Assembly: GCF_000243315.1 (NCBI RefSeq)
Contig: NZ_JH597761.1
Coordinates: 1,072,256 to 1,136,255 of the forward strand
Direction of reading: 5' to 3'
Source of the DNA: Metallosphaera yellowstonensis MK1
Lineage (GTDB): Archaea; Thermoproteota; Thermoprotei_A; Sulfolobales; Sulfolobaceae
Length of the DNA: 64,000 nt
Below are positions 1 through 8,588 of the stretch, in pieces. The position numbers were made by a program, and so were the translations under genes. The notes beneath the pieces were generated by a model. It saw nothing but the letters and a program-made list of their open reading frames with translations. It had not been told where the DNA came from and did no database searches. How positions within the stretch are numbered: the first letter of the stretch is position 1; each line of letters opens with the position of its first letter.

Positions 1-483
1 TAATCTTAACTTAAGCTCTTGCGAAACCCTCCAACTCTCATGCAAGTAACGAATAAGCTGTCTAGTTACCATGAGGGGAATCTCGACCCAACCCTTGTGG
101 GTTAGGACGGTGACAGAAACCTTGTTAAACCTCCAATTAACCATGTTAGGAATAGTGATTACAACTCTCTTGTACTCCGGTTTATCCTTCCTCGTTAACC
201 CTCTCTTTTTCCTTTCTCTGAAACTCTTAACAATCCTTCCAGCAACGATATAAGAACCTTCAATAACCCTTGAAGGCAGGAAGGGGTACTTCTCCTTATA
301 GTCACTGTAAAATCTCTCGTGCAACTTCTTCCTAGTGGTCTGTAAGCGCTTTGATAGGATTACCCCAATCATTTCGTTAACGATCTTCCCCTGATGTTCC
401 TCAACCTCCTTAAGAACGCGGTATTTCCACTCGTTCAAGAAGTCACCCTCTAGTTTAACCGTCCTTTTCAACGTTTTCAACAC
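1..483 (-). CDS. tnpB: TnpB (OrfB) of an IS607-type element, N-terminal part, runs off the window
   Basis: A continuous reading frame of about 160 residues starts at a GTG (481-483) and continues past the window's left edge. It reads as the start of a TnpB-family protein: basic N-terminus (KTLKRTVKLEG), then a helical segment with EVEEHQGKIVNEM and a KKLHERFYSDYKEKYPFLPSRVIEGSYIVAGRIVKS-type region cut here to its key residues, typical of Sulfolobales TnpB. TnpB proteins are RNA-guided nucleases encoded by IS200/IS605 and IS607 elements. It overlaps the 3' end of a serine-recombinase gene by about 29 nt, the normal tnpA-tnpB arrangement of IS607. Whether the RuvC catalytic half is intact cannot be seen. 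Confidence 0.7.
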   Translation of the reverse strand, partial: MLKTLKRTVKLEGDFLNEWKYRVLKEVEEHQGKIVNEMIGVILSKRLQTTRKKLHERFYSDYKEKYPFLPSRVIEGSYIVAGRIVKSFRERKKRGLTRKDKPEYKRVVITIPNMVNWRFNKVSVTVLTHKGWVEIPLMVTRQLIRYLHESWRVSQELKLRL

Positions 484-1051
484 ATTTTACCACCTTCTCA
501 TACTCTTGGCCGTAAATTCTAGAGGCGAATGACTTGACGATTTCTACGAAGTCCTCCACTAGCTCCTGCGTGTGATCCTTATCATCTTGGGAAGCCACAA
601 TAACGTTTACTCCGTAAGCTTTGAATAACTCTACGAGGTATTCGAAGCCGAAACGTGTTAGCCTGTCCTTATAAGCTACTACAACTGCGTCAATTTGCCT
701 CCTCTTGGCTAATTCTATTAACTTCTTTAACCCTCCCCTATCCTCTTTCAATCCGGAACCTATATCTTTGACTTCTATCACACTCACTTCACCGAGAGTT
801 TTCCTAACCCATTCTCTCAATGCGCCCAACTGCCTCTCCAAGTCGTCCTTTTGCGTTCACGAAACTCTAGCATATCGCTACTTGTTTAACCCTTCCACCG
901 CCAGACAACAATCTTTCAATTTCGCTGTAAGGTATTCTCCACCTACCGTTAACCTCAACAACCTTTATCTTCCCCTCCCTTACTTAATGACACCACTCCT
1001 ACTCACGCCGAATATTTCAGCAACCTCAATAGGTGTTAGATACCTCTCCAC
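455..1051 (-). pseudogene. tnpA: IS607 family serine recombinase TnpA, broken
   Basis: The C-terminal 128 residues (455-841) are an open frame with the serine-resolvase fold of IS607 TnpA: RRQIDAVVVAYKDRLTRFGF, then GVNVIVASQDD and EDFVEIVKSFASRIYG. Upstream on the same strand the MerR-like helix-turn-helix (YLTPIEVAEIFGVSRSG) and a wing (VVEVNGRWRIPYSEIERLLSGG) are still readable from a GTG at 1051. An in-frame stop follows ...SGVIK, and a frame change plus another stop lie near the expected catalytic-serine segment (CYARVS-like region degraded around 860-880). The protein cannot be made whole, so the element is probably immobile unless supplied in trans. Confidence 0.8.
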
Positions 1052-1076
1052 AGTAATTAAAAGTAACTAGAAATAT

Positions 1077-1211
1077 TTAAAAGTCACGTGAAAGTGCTAT
1101 AGTCTCTTTCCTACAGTCGACTCCATGATATCCCTTGCCCGTTAAGACTGCCAGAAATCTGCACCCTCCCATGCACATGGGGAGGAAAGGACAGTCTGTA
1201 CAGCTATTCAT
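1077..1211 (-). pseudogene. C-terminal scrap of a radical SAM/SPASM protein
   Basis: A 44-codon stretch reads CTDCPFLPMCMGGCRF followed by GYHGVDCRKETIAL and a stop. The CxxCxxxxxCxGGC...C pattern is the auxiliary Fe-S cluster (SPASM) end of radical SAM maturases such as the anaerobic sulfatase-maturase/peptide-maturase type. No radical SAM core lies upstream, because the ISH3 element begins at 1240. The IS insertion or an associated deletion probably removed the rest. It is not a duplicate of the two radical SAM genes downstream, whose C-termini differ. Confidence 0.6.
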
Positions 1212-1239
1212 CTTTTCGCACTAGAGACCCCGTCCGTAA

Positions 1240-2451
1240 CGGTAGACCTAAAATCACCTCCTTGAAAATAAATCTATATTATTAATAAGCGGTTCTATTG
1301 ATTTAAATAGAAAATCTTTTAGATAGAATAAATCATCAGAAAACAAGAGTATTAGGAGTAACCTGAACTGCTCCCTCCTCACTTCCCCCTTGAACACGGT
1401 GTACAGGGAGTGGAAGGCCACGGCCAGCACGAAGATCAACGTGCGGAAGACGAACTTGGTGGAACTGGTGAAGGGGAGGAACGCCTTGATGTTCCGGTAA
1501 GAGGTCTCTATGGGACCCCTCACCTTGTTGTACAAGTCCAACACCTCCCCCTTCGGTAGGTCGAGGTTCGTAGCCCTAGCGAAGTAAACAACCTTCTTCC
1601 TCTTCCCCTTCTCCCTACCGTAGACCAAAAGCCTGAACTCGACCTGCTCGTCCCTCCTGTGCCTCTTACTGTTCGTCTCGTACTCGCCGTCGAACTCCTG
1701 GTAGACCTTCACGTCCCCAACAGGAACTCCGATTACGTACTTGAACTGCGAAACGAAGTTGAGCACGTCAATCGTGTAGAAACCAGCGTCGAGAGTCATC
1801 AACCTTACCTTGAACCCCATGGCGACGACTTGCTCCACGAGGGCCTTCACGACCTCATCCTTGGTCATCCCCTTGACTTGAGTGATGAAAGCTAGTAGGA
1901 GCACTTTCCCATCTTTAGTCGTCGCAGTTGCGTAGTTCCAAGAGCTCCCCTCCTCCGAACTCCCGAGCCCCTCCACCGGTCTCCCGTACCAGGTCTTGGT
2001 CGTCCAGTCTATTGAGAGGTCTATCTCCCTTACTCCCTTCAGTACCTTCAAGGATATCTTCCTCACTTGTTCCAACAGCTTTTCCACCACTTCCACCCCT
2101 TGCTCCTCCACGTAATTCCTCACGGTCTGTGGGGACACGCCGTACGCCCTCGACTTGCTTTCCACAGAATCGTTCCATAAACACGCTGAGATGAGGGTTC
2201 TCGCCACCTCTTCCCCTCTCTTTCCCTTGAAGTTCAGCATGGAAAGTAATTTATATCCCATTTGTTGTACGTTGTTTTGGTGAGGGAGTACCGGTGTTAT
2301 CACCTTGATCTCCCACACGGTAATACCACATCTCCCTCACCTTAAACCTTTCTTCAACTGAATTCTTAATACCCTTATAAATCCTGTTATCTATCATGAA
2401 TCGATATTATTCTGTCAGAATTATTTTTCATAATACGATTTTGGGTCTACC
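1240..2451 (-). mobile_element. ISH3-family insertion sequence
   Basis: Ends are a 16-bp inverted repeat with one mismatch: CGGTAGACCTAAAATC at 1240-1255 and GATTTTGGGTCTACCG at 2436-2451. The element is about 1212 bp and holds one transposase gene. No clear target duplication was found, so one flank may have been rearranged; a TnpB 3'-end relic lies directly against the right end. A solitary copy of the same terminal repeat is at 6752-6767. Confidence 0.75.
1254..2318 (-). CDS. ISH3-family DDE transposase
   Basis: A 354-residue protein with the ISH3 pattern: DLSIDWTTKTWYG (first Asp, about residue 101-113), LMTLDAGFYTIDVLNF (second Asp), and RGPIETSYRNIKAFLPFTSS (catalytic Glu and downstream Arg/Lys). 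The frame is uninterrupted and the catalytic triad appears complete, so it may be active. ISH3 transposases in Sulfolobales (for example ISC1359 and ISC1439) have similar length. The GTG at 2318 is the longest start; a later ATG (MGYKLLSML, about 20 residues in) is a credible alternative. Confidence 0.85.
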   Translation of the reverse strand: MWEIKVITPVLPHQNNVQQMGYKLLSMLNFKGKRGEEVARTLISACLWNDSVESKSRAYGVSPQTVRNYVEEQGVEVVEKLLEQVRKISLKVLKGVREIDLSIDWTTKTWYGRPVEGLGSSEEGSSWNYATATTKDGKVLLLAFITQVKGMTKDEVVKALVEQVVAMGFKVRLMTLDAGFYTIDVLNFVSQFKYVIGVPVGDVKVYQEFDGEYETNSKRHRRDEQVEFRLLVYGREKGKRKKVVYFARATNLDLPKGEVLDLYNKVRGPIETSYRNIKAFLPFTSSTKFVFRTLIFVLAVAFHSLYTVFKGEVRREQFRLLLILLFSDDLFYLKDFLFKSIEPLINNIDLFSRR

Positions 2452-2459
2452 GAAGGGCG

Positions 2460-2575
2460 GAGGAGGATGAGTGGGGCAATGCCCCATGACTCTGTTGAAG
2501 CCCAAGGGCTGAGGATTGATATGAAATATTATGAAATCCTATGAAGCCCGAACCCCCAAGAACTTTAAGGGAACA
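2460..2575 (+). repeat. tnpB 3'-end/right-end relic, copy 1
   Basis: This stretch shares its core with two other places in the window (39955-40115 and 46545-46715): AAGGGCTGAGGATTGATA, then about 20 variable AT-rich bases, then ATGAAGCCCGAACCCC. In one frame all three resemble the same protein tail (TP.K.KG........EARTP). In TnpB elements the 3' end of the gene overlaps the element's right end and the omega RNA, so these are best read as solo right ends. No other part of a tnpB remains here. Confidence 0.5.
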
Positions 2576-2595
2576 CTGACGTAACCTCTCGGTAA

Positions 2596-3711
2596 TTACA
2601 ACGAGGTTGGGGAGCTTTCCCGCAGGAGCCCGTCCTTAAAGATATCCTCCAGGTAACAAGAGGGATCCTTCCCCCAGAGGTCTCCAGTGTAGACCAACGC
2701 TCTTCCCCTCAATCCTCCGTTGCACACATCAAAGAAGGGGCAGGAGGAACACTTCACATACCTCTTCCTCTCTCTCAACATCTTCACCAAGGGTCTCGGC
2801 TCATCCCATATCTCCCTCAAGTTCTCAACTCTTCCCAACGGAACCGGAGTGAACTGATCCGGGTAGACTATTCCCTCGGGAGAGATATCTGCGATCCTCT
2901 CGCCAGACTTGTTCCCCCCATTCTTCCTCAGGAGATCGAGGACATTAACGCTCTTGGTGAGGGAGTACACCAGGATTCCGTCTACCGGATTATCGGCAGT
3001 GAGCACTTCCCATTTACCTGCCTTGGTCCGCTCCACTATCTTCTTCACGACAGATAGCCTGGTCTTGTTATCTATGTCAAGACTCCTGTCTGCCCTTCCT
3101 GCGTAGGCCAGATGATAGAAACATACCCTGTCAACCTCCTCCCTCTCCATGAGTTGGAACACGAAGTCCACATGTTCAACGTTGTCCTTGGTCAGGGTGA
3201 ATCTAAACCCGGTCTTGAATCCCAACTCCTTAGCCAACCTAACGCCCTTGAGTGCCTTTGAGAAGGCTCCCTCTACCCCCCTAAACCGATCGTGTACTGG
3301 TTCAGGGCCGTCTATGCTCACCCCAACGTAATCTATCAGTCCTCGCAGTTCCTCTAACCTCTCCCTCGTCAGCATGGTGCCGTTGGTAGATAGCTCAACC
3401 CTTATTCCCCTCTCGTGGGCCTCCTTAGCGATCACGTGGACATCCCTCCTGGACAACGGTTCTCCACCTGACAAGAGGACGTGCTTGACTCCCATATCGG
3501 AGGCCTGTTTCACGGCGTTTAACCAGGAACTTAGGGGGAGATCTTGGAACAGACCGATGCCTGACCCAGAGTAGCAATGCTTACATCTCAGATTACAATT
3601 CCTGGTGACGTTGAAGACCAGGACTGAGGGGTACTTATCCTTTATGCCAGAGTACCTTATCCTATCTGCGTCCTCCACCTTCCCACTTATCAACCGTGAT
3701 ATGCTTATCAT
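2596..3711 (-). CDS. ahbC: 12,18-didecarboxysiroheme deacetylase (radical SAM, AhbC/NirJ-like)
   Basis: A 371-residue radical SAM enzyme. CNLRCKHCYS (about residues 39-48) binds the SAM [4Fe-4S] cluster, LLSGGEP is the SAM-binding GGE motif, and the C-terminus has a SPASM/twitch cluster (CSSCPFFDVCNGG ... GDLWGKDPSCYL). The GDLW..DP.C ending and the GIVYPDQFTPVPLGRVEN segment match AhbC, which removes two acetate side chains from 12,18-didecarboxysiroheme on the way to Fe-coproporphyrin III. It overlaps ahbD by 4 nt in the same operon. The window's many haem proteins (CbsA, SoxN, FoxA, FoxC) are the likely users. A NirJ-type role cannot be excluded by sequence alone. Confidence 0.8.
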   Translation of the reverse strand: MISISRLISGKVEDADRIRYSGIKDKYPSVLVFNVTRNCNLRCKHCYSGSGIGLFQDLPLSSWLNAVKQASDMGVKHVLLSGGEPLSRRDVHVIAKEAHERGIRVELSTNGTMLTRERLEELRGLIDYVGVSIDGPEPVHDRFRGVEGAFSKALKGVRLAKELGFKTGFRFTLTKDNVEHVDFVFQLMEREEVDRVCFYHLAYAGRADRSLDIDNKTRLSVVKKIVERTKAGKWEVLTADNPVDGILVYSLTKSVNVLDLLRKNGGNKSGERIADISPEGIVYPDQFTPVPLGRVENLREIWDEPRPLVKMLRERKRYVKCSSCPFFDVCNGGLRGRALVYTGDLWGKDPSCYLEDIFKDGLLRESSPTSL

Positions 3712-4748
3712 ACTCTCATCCTCACCCTAGTAGGAACGTAAGAACAGAAGGGATCCTCCGCCAGAAAGTCTTCAGTTATACTGAACGCCCTGGCCCTGCA
3801 ACCTCCACAGACGGTTCTAAATTCACAGATCCCGCACTTGCCTCCCAACTTATCTGGATCCCTCAGAGCCCTAAAGACTGGGGAGGAATCATATATCTCA
3901 CTGAATTTCCTGTGTCTTACGTTGCCCGTAGGGATCGGGAGGAACCCGCATGGGTACACTGTGCCGTCGTATGCCACGAAAGCGTAACCGTTTCCTGCCA
4001 TACAACCTCTCGCCCCATGGATGCTCCTCCTCCCATACGTGTTGTCTGGGGGGACCGGTCTGATTCCCATCTCGTTCATTACTCTGACTAGGTAAGGTGC
4101 GCAGGTCATCCTTACGTTTAGGCCCTCCAATCTCCACTTGGCAACAGTCCTCATTACCATATCACCCTCGTACGGGGAGATCATCATTTCCCTCGTGGCC
4201 CTACCGGTAGGTATCAACATGAAGATGTCCCAATACCTAGGGTTGAAGGACATTACCGCCTCCCTGACTTCCTCCAACCTGTTCACGTTGTATTTACTGA
4301 CGGTAGTATTTATCTGGACAGGTACCCCTACCTCCTGTAAGGAGGAGATCGCCTTGCTGGCCATCTTGAACGCGCCCCTCACACCCCTGAACTCGTCGTG
4401 TATCTCCTCCGGTCCGTCTACACTTATGGAGACTATGGAGACGCCGGAGTCCTTGATCTCCTGTGCTACGCTGACGTCTATCCTGCTACCACTGGGGGAG
4501 AGGGCGGTGGTTATTCTCGACGATGAGTACGAGAGTATCTCAAAGATGTCCTCTCTCTTGAGGGCGTCCCCTCCGCTCACCACGAAGAGCTTCACTCCAG
4601 AAGACGCTAGATCGTCTATTAACCTCTTTATCTCCCAGGTCTCCAGTTCTCCAGGAAGTCTGTGGGGGAGGGCGACTGCTCTACAGTGCTTACACGCTAA
4701 GTCACACGCCTTAGTACTCTCCAATACAACCACGTGCGGAGCTACCAT
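3708..4748 (-). CDS. ahbD: Fe-coproporphyrin III decarboxylase / haem synthase (radical SAM, AhbD-like)
   Basis: A 346-residue radical SAM protein with CDLACKHCRA near residue 15 and VVSGGDAL as the GGE-like motif (Asp for Glu). The C-terminus has the AhbD-type auxiliary cluster region: DGTVYPCGFLPIPTGNVR, FSEIYDSSPVF, then CGICEFRTVCGGCRARA and LAEDPFCSY. AhbD converts the two propionates of Fe-coproporphyrin III to vinyls, giving haem b without oxygen. Start ATG overlaps the end of the metallo-hydrolase gene by 7 nt, indicating translational coupling. The pair ahbD-ahbC is the usual archaeal arrangement. Confidence 0.85.
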   Translation of the reverse strand: MVAPHVVVLESTKACDLACKHCRAVALPHRLPGELETWEIKRLIDDLASSGVKLFVVSGGDALKREDIFEILSYSSSRITTALSPSGSRIDVSVAQEIKDSGVSIVSISVDGPEEIHDEFRGVRGAFKMASKAISSLQEVGVPVQINTTVSKYNVNRLEEVREAVMSFNPRYWDIFMLIPTGRATREMMISPYEGDMVMRTVAKWRLEGLNVRMTCAPYLVRVMNEMGIRPVPPDNTYGRRSIHGARGCMAGNGYAFVAYDGTVYPCGFLPIPTGNVRHRKFSEIYDSSPVFRALRDPDKLGGKCGICEFRTVCGGCRARAFSITEDFLAEDPFCSYVPTRVRMRV

Positions 4749-5434
4749 CTCTCCACCACCTCCCCGTGATAGGGGATGAGATATCTAAAGGGAAGAGAAA
4801 GTAATCGTTTGAAGGATTTCAGAGCCTTGACGTAGTCCCAAGAGAAGAAGGCCAAGGGAGGTGAAGGTTCACCATGAGGAGCCCTGACCGCATCGCCAGT
4901 GACGAGTACTACGCCATCGTGAAGGGCTATGTGGCCCGGAGTGTGACCAGGAACATGTATCACTTTGAAGCCAGCCAAGTTCTCTCCGCCCTTCAGTTTG
5001 ACGTCAACAGTGACTGGATGGAAGCTAATGCCGTTGATTCTCCTCAAGGTCTCTTGAAATTCCTCCTCGCCTATCCCCAGCTCCTCCTTAACGGAGTCAT
5101 AGGGCAGGTCGAATCTCCTGGGGTGGAGTAGGTATTCCTCCTCGTCCGCGTGAGCGTAAACCTTAGCCTTACTTATCCTCCTGATTTCCTCAGCGTTACC
5201 GCTGTGATCTGGGTGCCAATGTGTCACCACTACGTCTGAGATGTCCTCTAGAGAGAACCCCCACGCATCGAGGTATTTGGATATCTCGTCGAGGTAACCT
5301 GGTAGTCCAGTATCTATCATCATGATCCCTCCAGAGGGACCACCTTCCACCATCACTATGTTGTGATTCAGTGTAGTTCCGAAGAAATCTGGCTCCACCA
5401 ACTCGATCACTCTCACTCTATTGAGCTTCACCAT
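4742..5434 (-). CDS. Metallo-beta-lactamase-fold hydrolase
   Basis: About 230 residues with the metal site of the MBL fold: [17 protein letters not shown] (HxHxDH), [22 protein letters not shown] (bridging Asp) and a C-terminal YHGE. The ATG at 5434 is preferred over an in-frame TTG at 5443 because GGGGGA sits a few bases before it. The gene overlaps the U32 gene upstream and ahbD downstream, so it belongs to the haem operon. The substrate is unknown; glyoxalase II-like, lactonase or persulfide-related activities all use this fold. Confidence 0.8.
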   Translation of the reverse strand: MVKLNRVRVIELVEPDFFGTTLNHNIVMVEGGPSGGIMMIDTGLPGYLDEISKYLDAWGFSLEDISDVVVTHWHPDHSGNAEEIRRISKAKVYAHADEEEYLLHPRRFDLPYDSVKEELGIGEEEFQETLRRINGISFHPVTVDVKLKGGENLAGFKVIHVPGHTPGHIALHDGVVLVTGDAVRAPHGEPSPPLAFFSWDYVKALKSFKRLLSLPFRYLIPYHGEVVERW

Positions 5435-6551
5435 GTCCCCCAAACCTCTGGATCAATTCCAACGGAACCTCAACTTTCCCTAACTTTAACTCACCTAGTG
5501 GTCTACCCTCCACAGTTATCACGTTCCTGGCCACTGCGTCACAGTAACCGCAGTCCTCACAACTTCTGGTTTCGCAATCGTTATGTCTGAAAAAGGTCAG
5601 CCACTTTGGTGGGAATTTAGAGTTGTCCACGTAAACTTCCTTTAGGACATCATAATCCTTAGGCCCACCCACCCTCTCCACTACTCTTGGAGTAGCCCTG
5701 CCCTGTGGGTAACTCACAATGTCCAGGAGGTTTCCCTGATACCTCCTCTCCGAATAGGCCTTCACTGCCCTGACTAGCCATTCGGTCTTCTTGTTCCTTC
5801 CGGCTATCTTGAAACGATCTATCCCTAGGGTTTCGTAGAAGCTTAAGTCTTCCGGTCTTATCCACCTCATCCTTATGATGTTGGCGATATCGTTCCTAAC
5901 GTCAGTGGCACAGAACAGTATGGGATACTCGAACCAGAAGTTCACGGAGTCCTGAGATGAGGCCAGTGAGGAGATCAAGTCGTGGGTCCTCCTGTAGACG
6001 CATCCCCAGAGACAGGAGTTGTTGGCTATTAGCTCCAGGTCCACCTTTCCCCTAAACCTCTGAAGTGAATTGAGGAGCTTGAAGTTCCTATTGTCGTCCT
6101 CGTGTAATATGATCGTGTCCGCACCCAGCGATACGAAGTTCTCAACCTCCCTTATGTTGTAGACCCTGGCGTATGAGGAGACTGAGACCTCCAGGTCAGG
6201 ATGTTCATCCTTGATGAGCTTTATTAGGAAGGGTAGGGCGACCACGAACCCATCCACTCCCAAGTTCACCAGTGTCTCTATCTCTCTCCTCAACCTTTCC
6301 ACAAACTCCCTGGAGTACTCCCTTCCGTGGAGGGTAGCTGTATTCATTGTGTATAGGAACTTAATCTTAGCTCCATGTACCACGTCCAGGTGTTCCTTGA
6401 ACCTCCTCTCGCTAACTTCAGGGAGTAGGAAGGAGGCCCTGCCGTGTCCCGTCAGCGTCCTCTGATGGCTTCCGAAGACGTGGGTTACCGGGTAGCCCTT
6501 CACCTGCTCTATTAGGGAGTTGTCAAAGTTCGTTGCAACGACGAGTCTCAT
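5418..6551 (-). CDS. U32-family protein (UbiU/UbiV/TrhP-like) with Cys cluster
   Basis: A protein of about 377 residues from ATG 6551, where residues line up as [13 protein letters not shown]. Family marks are [12 protein letters not shown] (TIM-barrel strand), [53 protein letters not shown] and a C-terminal [13 protein letters not shown]. Bacterial U32 relatives UbiU/UbiV are Fe-S proteins for oxygen-independent quinone hydroxylation, while TrhP/RlhA hydroxylate RNA. Cysteines in the middle and C-terminus here fit a [4Fe-4S] site. First gene of the operon leading to ahbD/ahbC. The molecular task here is not known. Confidence 0.7.
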   Translation of the reverse strand: MRLVVATNFDNSLIEQVKGYPVTHVFGSHQRTLTGHGRASFLLPEVSERRFKEHLDVVHGAKIKFLYTMNTATLHGREYSREFVERLRREIETLVNLGVDGFVVALPFLIKLIKDEHPDLEVSVSSYARVYNIREVENFVSLGADTIILHEDDNRNFKLLNSLQRFRGKVDLELIANNSCLWGCVYRRTHDLISSLASSQDSVNFWFEYPILFCATDVRNDIANIIRMRWIRPEDLSFYETLGIDRFKIAGRNKKTEWLVRAVKAYSERRYQGNLLDIVSYPQGRATPRVVERVGGPKDYDVLKEVYVDNSKFPPKWLTFFRHNDCETRSCEDCGYCDAVARNVITVEGRPLGELKLGKVEVPLELIQRFGGHGEAQ

Positions 6552-6570
6552 GAAATTAAGTACATTTTTA

Positions 6571-6580
6571 TTATATTTAA
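6571..6580 (-). promoter_or_regulatory. TATA box for the U32-ahb operon
   Basis: On the minus strand TTAAATATAA lies 19 nt before the ATG at 6551. This spacing fits a leaderless or near-leaderless transcript, common in Sulfolobales, and supports the shorter start over an ATG inside the promoter at 6593. Confidence 0.5.
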
Positions 6581-6599
6581 AGCTGATATACAATTAACG

Positions 6600-6874
6600 A
6601 CCTTTAACGGTAAATAATAATAATACTTCAAAGGGGGTAAACGGGCTTTAAACTTCCCTTCGTGTCACTCAAGGACTGGTTCAACCACTACGCCGACTTC
6701 CTTGCCGACCGTCCTCGAGTGGTATTTGAACTGACCTCCTCTCCGCCATGTCGGTAGACCCAAGATCGCTCTTCTAAAAATATTTGATCTACTATTTTAA
6801 TTTTGAGCAAGGGAGGCATTAAGGTGTGAGTCGAGTAATGCTCGTGAGCAGGATGAAGGGGGAATACGATCGAT
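6600..6874. other. Intergenic stretch with transposon debris
   Basis: No gene with a supportable start is seen. A plus-strand frame near 6650-6740 reads SLKDWFNHYADFLADRPRVVFEL without start or end, possibly a coding scrap. CGGTAGACCCAAGATC at 6752-6767 matches the terminal repeat of the ISH3 element (1240-2451) at 15 of 16 positions, so part of another ISH3 copy once ended here. Confidence 0.4.
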
Positions 6875-7432
6875 CTACGTACAGGTTTGTGTCACAGTGG
6901 TCCTGTTCAAACTCTCTTCCTTAGGTAGGTCAAAGTTAGATATCCTCATAGTCCTTACGTTCTCCACCAGATTTTCCTTTATTCTCTTTATGAGCTCCTT
7001 CCATGCCTCCCTCGGATTGGCCTTGGATAAGGGTACTTTCACTTCTCTGGCCAACGTCTTCAAGGACTGAACACAGTAGCTCTTTACGGTACAATTCCCG
7101 CAGGCGAGGTCGTCTCTCTTTAAATCCATGAGGAGAACCTCCCTGTTCTCCGTAACATACATTATGCCGTCTCCTATCTCGATCCTATCACCCCTAACCT
7201 GGAACGGGAGAGCGACCTTGAAGGCCAACGCGTTATCCTTGATCAGCCCCATCTCTCTAAACCTCTCGAGTACAAGGTAGAAGTAACTCTTGCTCATATC
7301 CTCCCTCTCGTGGGTAGAGAGCACGGAGATATACTTCTTGTTAGTCAATTTTTCAAAATTTTCATTATGTAGTAAAACAACATTCTTTTCTATAATAGGC
7401 CGGTCAACTTTAGAAATGTTAAAGTAACACAT
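6875..7432 (-). CDS. Small Cys-containing putative winged-helix regulator, paralogue of 40227-40745
   Basis: A 185-residue protein of unrecognised family. It begins MCYFNISKV and has VVLLHNENFEKL, an S..EREDMSKSYFYLVLERFREMGLIKDNALAFKVALP block that resembles a helix-turn-helix with wing, then DLACGNCTVKSYC (CxxC...C), and a helical basic C-terminus. The protein at 40227-40745 has the same layout with PNCLSCELLTEC. The Cys motif could bind zinc or an Fe-S cluster and sense redox or metal state. It sits divergent from porGDAB and downstream of the haem operon. Function is inferred only from architecture. Confidence 0.6.
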   Translation of the reverse strand: MCYFNISKVDRPIIEKNVVLLHNENFEKLTNKKYISVLSTHEREDMSKSYFYLVLERFREMGLIKDNALAFKVALPFQVRGDRIEIGDGIMYVTENREVLLMDLKRDDLACGNCTVKSYCVQSLKTLAREVKVPLSKANPREAWKELIKRIKENLVENVRTMRISNFDLPKEESLNRTTVTQTCT

Positions 7433-7786
7433 GATCTCAATAATGTTATTACATATTTGAAGAAAAAAGCCTTACTTAGAAAAAAGCAAAAGCTTATCTT
7501 AAAACAGTATTAACCAAGTTAATTCGTCCATTGGGCACGTATGCCGTGCTATCATCAGCAGTCACAGGACTGTCCCTCGGATGTCAGCCCAGATTGAGAC
7601 GAAATTGGTAATTACTGCATTAACTAATTTCTATCACCTCCGAGGAGTGAGGATCATGGAATAGTTGTTATTCCTGAGCCAGGATTGAGGTCGAGGGAGT
7701 ATTAAACAGCGTTAACATCATCGTATATCGAGGCTGATAAGAAACCCTTATTGTACTAAGGTTAGAATATTTGTCCATGATAAGAC
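7433..7786. other. Divergent intergenic region between the regulator-like gene and porGDAB
   Basis: About 350 bp with no supportable ORF. It is AT-rich near both gene starts and must carry promoters for the divergent genes. A modest hairpin-forming stretch lies near 7530-7580 (GGGCACG..CGTGCT). No tRNA or clear C/D-box RNA was found. Confidence 0.35.
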
Positions 7787-8329
7787 ATGATAGAGATTTC
7801 GCTTAAAGGAAGGGGAGGTCAGGGCGTAGTGACTGCTGGAGAGATAATGGCTAAGGCCGCCATAGTTGAGGGAAAGTACGCCCAGTCCATTCCCTTCTTC
7901 GGTGGAGAGAGGAGGGGGGCACCGGTGAGCTGTGAGGTGAGGATATCTGATCAGCCCATATCCCTACATAGGAGGGTTTACAATCCAGATGTCGTGACTG
8001 TGTTCGACGCGACCCTCATGGATTTGCTTAACCCTTTGACAGGGATAAAAGAGGGAGGAATCCTACTCATCAATACCGACAATCCAAGGAGATATTGGAA
8101 TAGGACCTATTACGTCGACGCCACGGGAATAGCCAGGTCTTTAGGTCTCAACATAGCCGGTTGGGCAGTGGTCAACACAGCCATGGTAGGCGCCCTGTCA
8201 TCTGTCACAAAACTCGTGGACATAGGTACCGCGGAGGATGTAGTTAAGGAGGAGTTTCCTGGAAAATTGGGTGAACTCAACGTAGAGGCCATGTACTTGG
8301 GTTTCAAGGAGGTGAGGGCCCTTGATTAA
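7787..8329 (+). CDS. porG: Pyruvate:ferredoxin oxidoreductase, gamma subunit
   Basis: A 180-residue POR/KOR gamma domain: EISLKGRGGQGVVTAGEIMAKAA at the N-terminus (key GRGGQG loop), SIPFFGGERRGAPVSCEVRIS, and YNPDVVTVFDATLM. This is the small catalytic-domain subunit of 2-oxoacid:ferredoxin oxidoreductases, which oxidise pyruvate (or another 2-oxoacid) to the acyl-CoA and CO2 while reducing ferredoxin. First gene of a four-gene operon in the order gamma-delta-alpha-beta; its stop overlaps the start of the delta gene. The four-subunit form favours pyruvate as substrate, but a 2-oxoisovalerate type cannot be excluded. Confidence 0.9.
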   Translation: MIEISLKGRGGQGVVTAGEIMAKAAIVEGKYAQSIPFFGGERRGAPVSCEVRISDQPISLHRRVYNPDVVTVFDATLMDLLNPLTGIKEGGILLINTDNPRRYWNRTYYVDATGIARSLGLNIAGWAVVNTAMVGALSSVTKLVDIGTAEDVVKEEFPGKLGELNVEAMYLGFKEVRALD

Positions 8330-8588
8330 TCTTCCTCCAGGAGTTCCCTTGGCGAGACCCTCCTTAGGTTCTTCGGGACAGACGGGCACTTGGAGGGTAC
8401 TGAGACCTGTCATACACTACAACAAGTGTACCAAGTGCAGACTGTGCTTCTTCTACTGCGTTGAGAACACGATCGACCTCGAACTCAATATGTTCCCGAA
8501 GATAGATTACCAGTACTGTAAGGGCTGTGGGGTCTGCGCGCAAGTCTGTCCCACGGCCGCTATAGAAATGATGAGGGAGGTGAAGTAA
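8322..8588 (+). CDS. porD: Pyruvate:ferredoxin oxidoreductase, delta subunit (2[4Fe-4S] ferredoxin)
   Basis: An 88-residue ferredoxin-like protein. Cys36, 39, 42 and 46 (CTKCRLCFFYC) and Cys66, 69, 72 and 76 (CKGCGVCAQVCPTAA) bind two [4Fe-4S] clusters that pass electrons from the thiamine site to ferredoxin. The N-terminal ~25 residues (PPGVPLARPSLGSSGQTGTWR) match the usual extension of the delta subunit. TTG at 8322 is used as the start, overlapping the gamma stop by 8 nt. Confidence 0.9.
   Translation: MINLPPGVPLARPSLGSSGQTGTWRVLRPVIHYNKCTKCRLCFFYCVENTIDLELNMFPKIDYQYCKGCGVCAQVCPTAAIEMMREVK

Noticed and set aside
6875-7432. Assigning the Cys-motif protein to a named redox-regulator family such as IscR or SufR
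   Set aside because: The Cys spacing (CxxC....C) and surroundings do not match those families closely enough.
7520-7720. Possible C/D-box or other small RNA upstream of porG
   Set aside because: GATG/CTGA-like words occur but not as paired C and D boxes with proper spacing.
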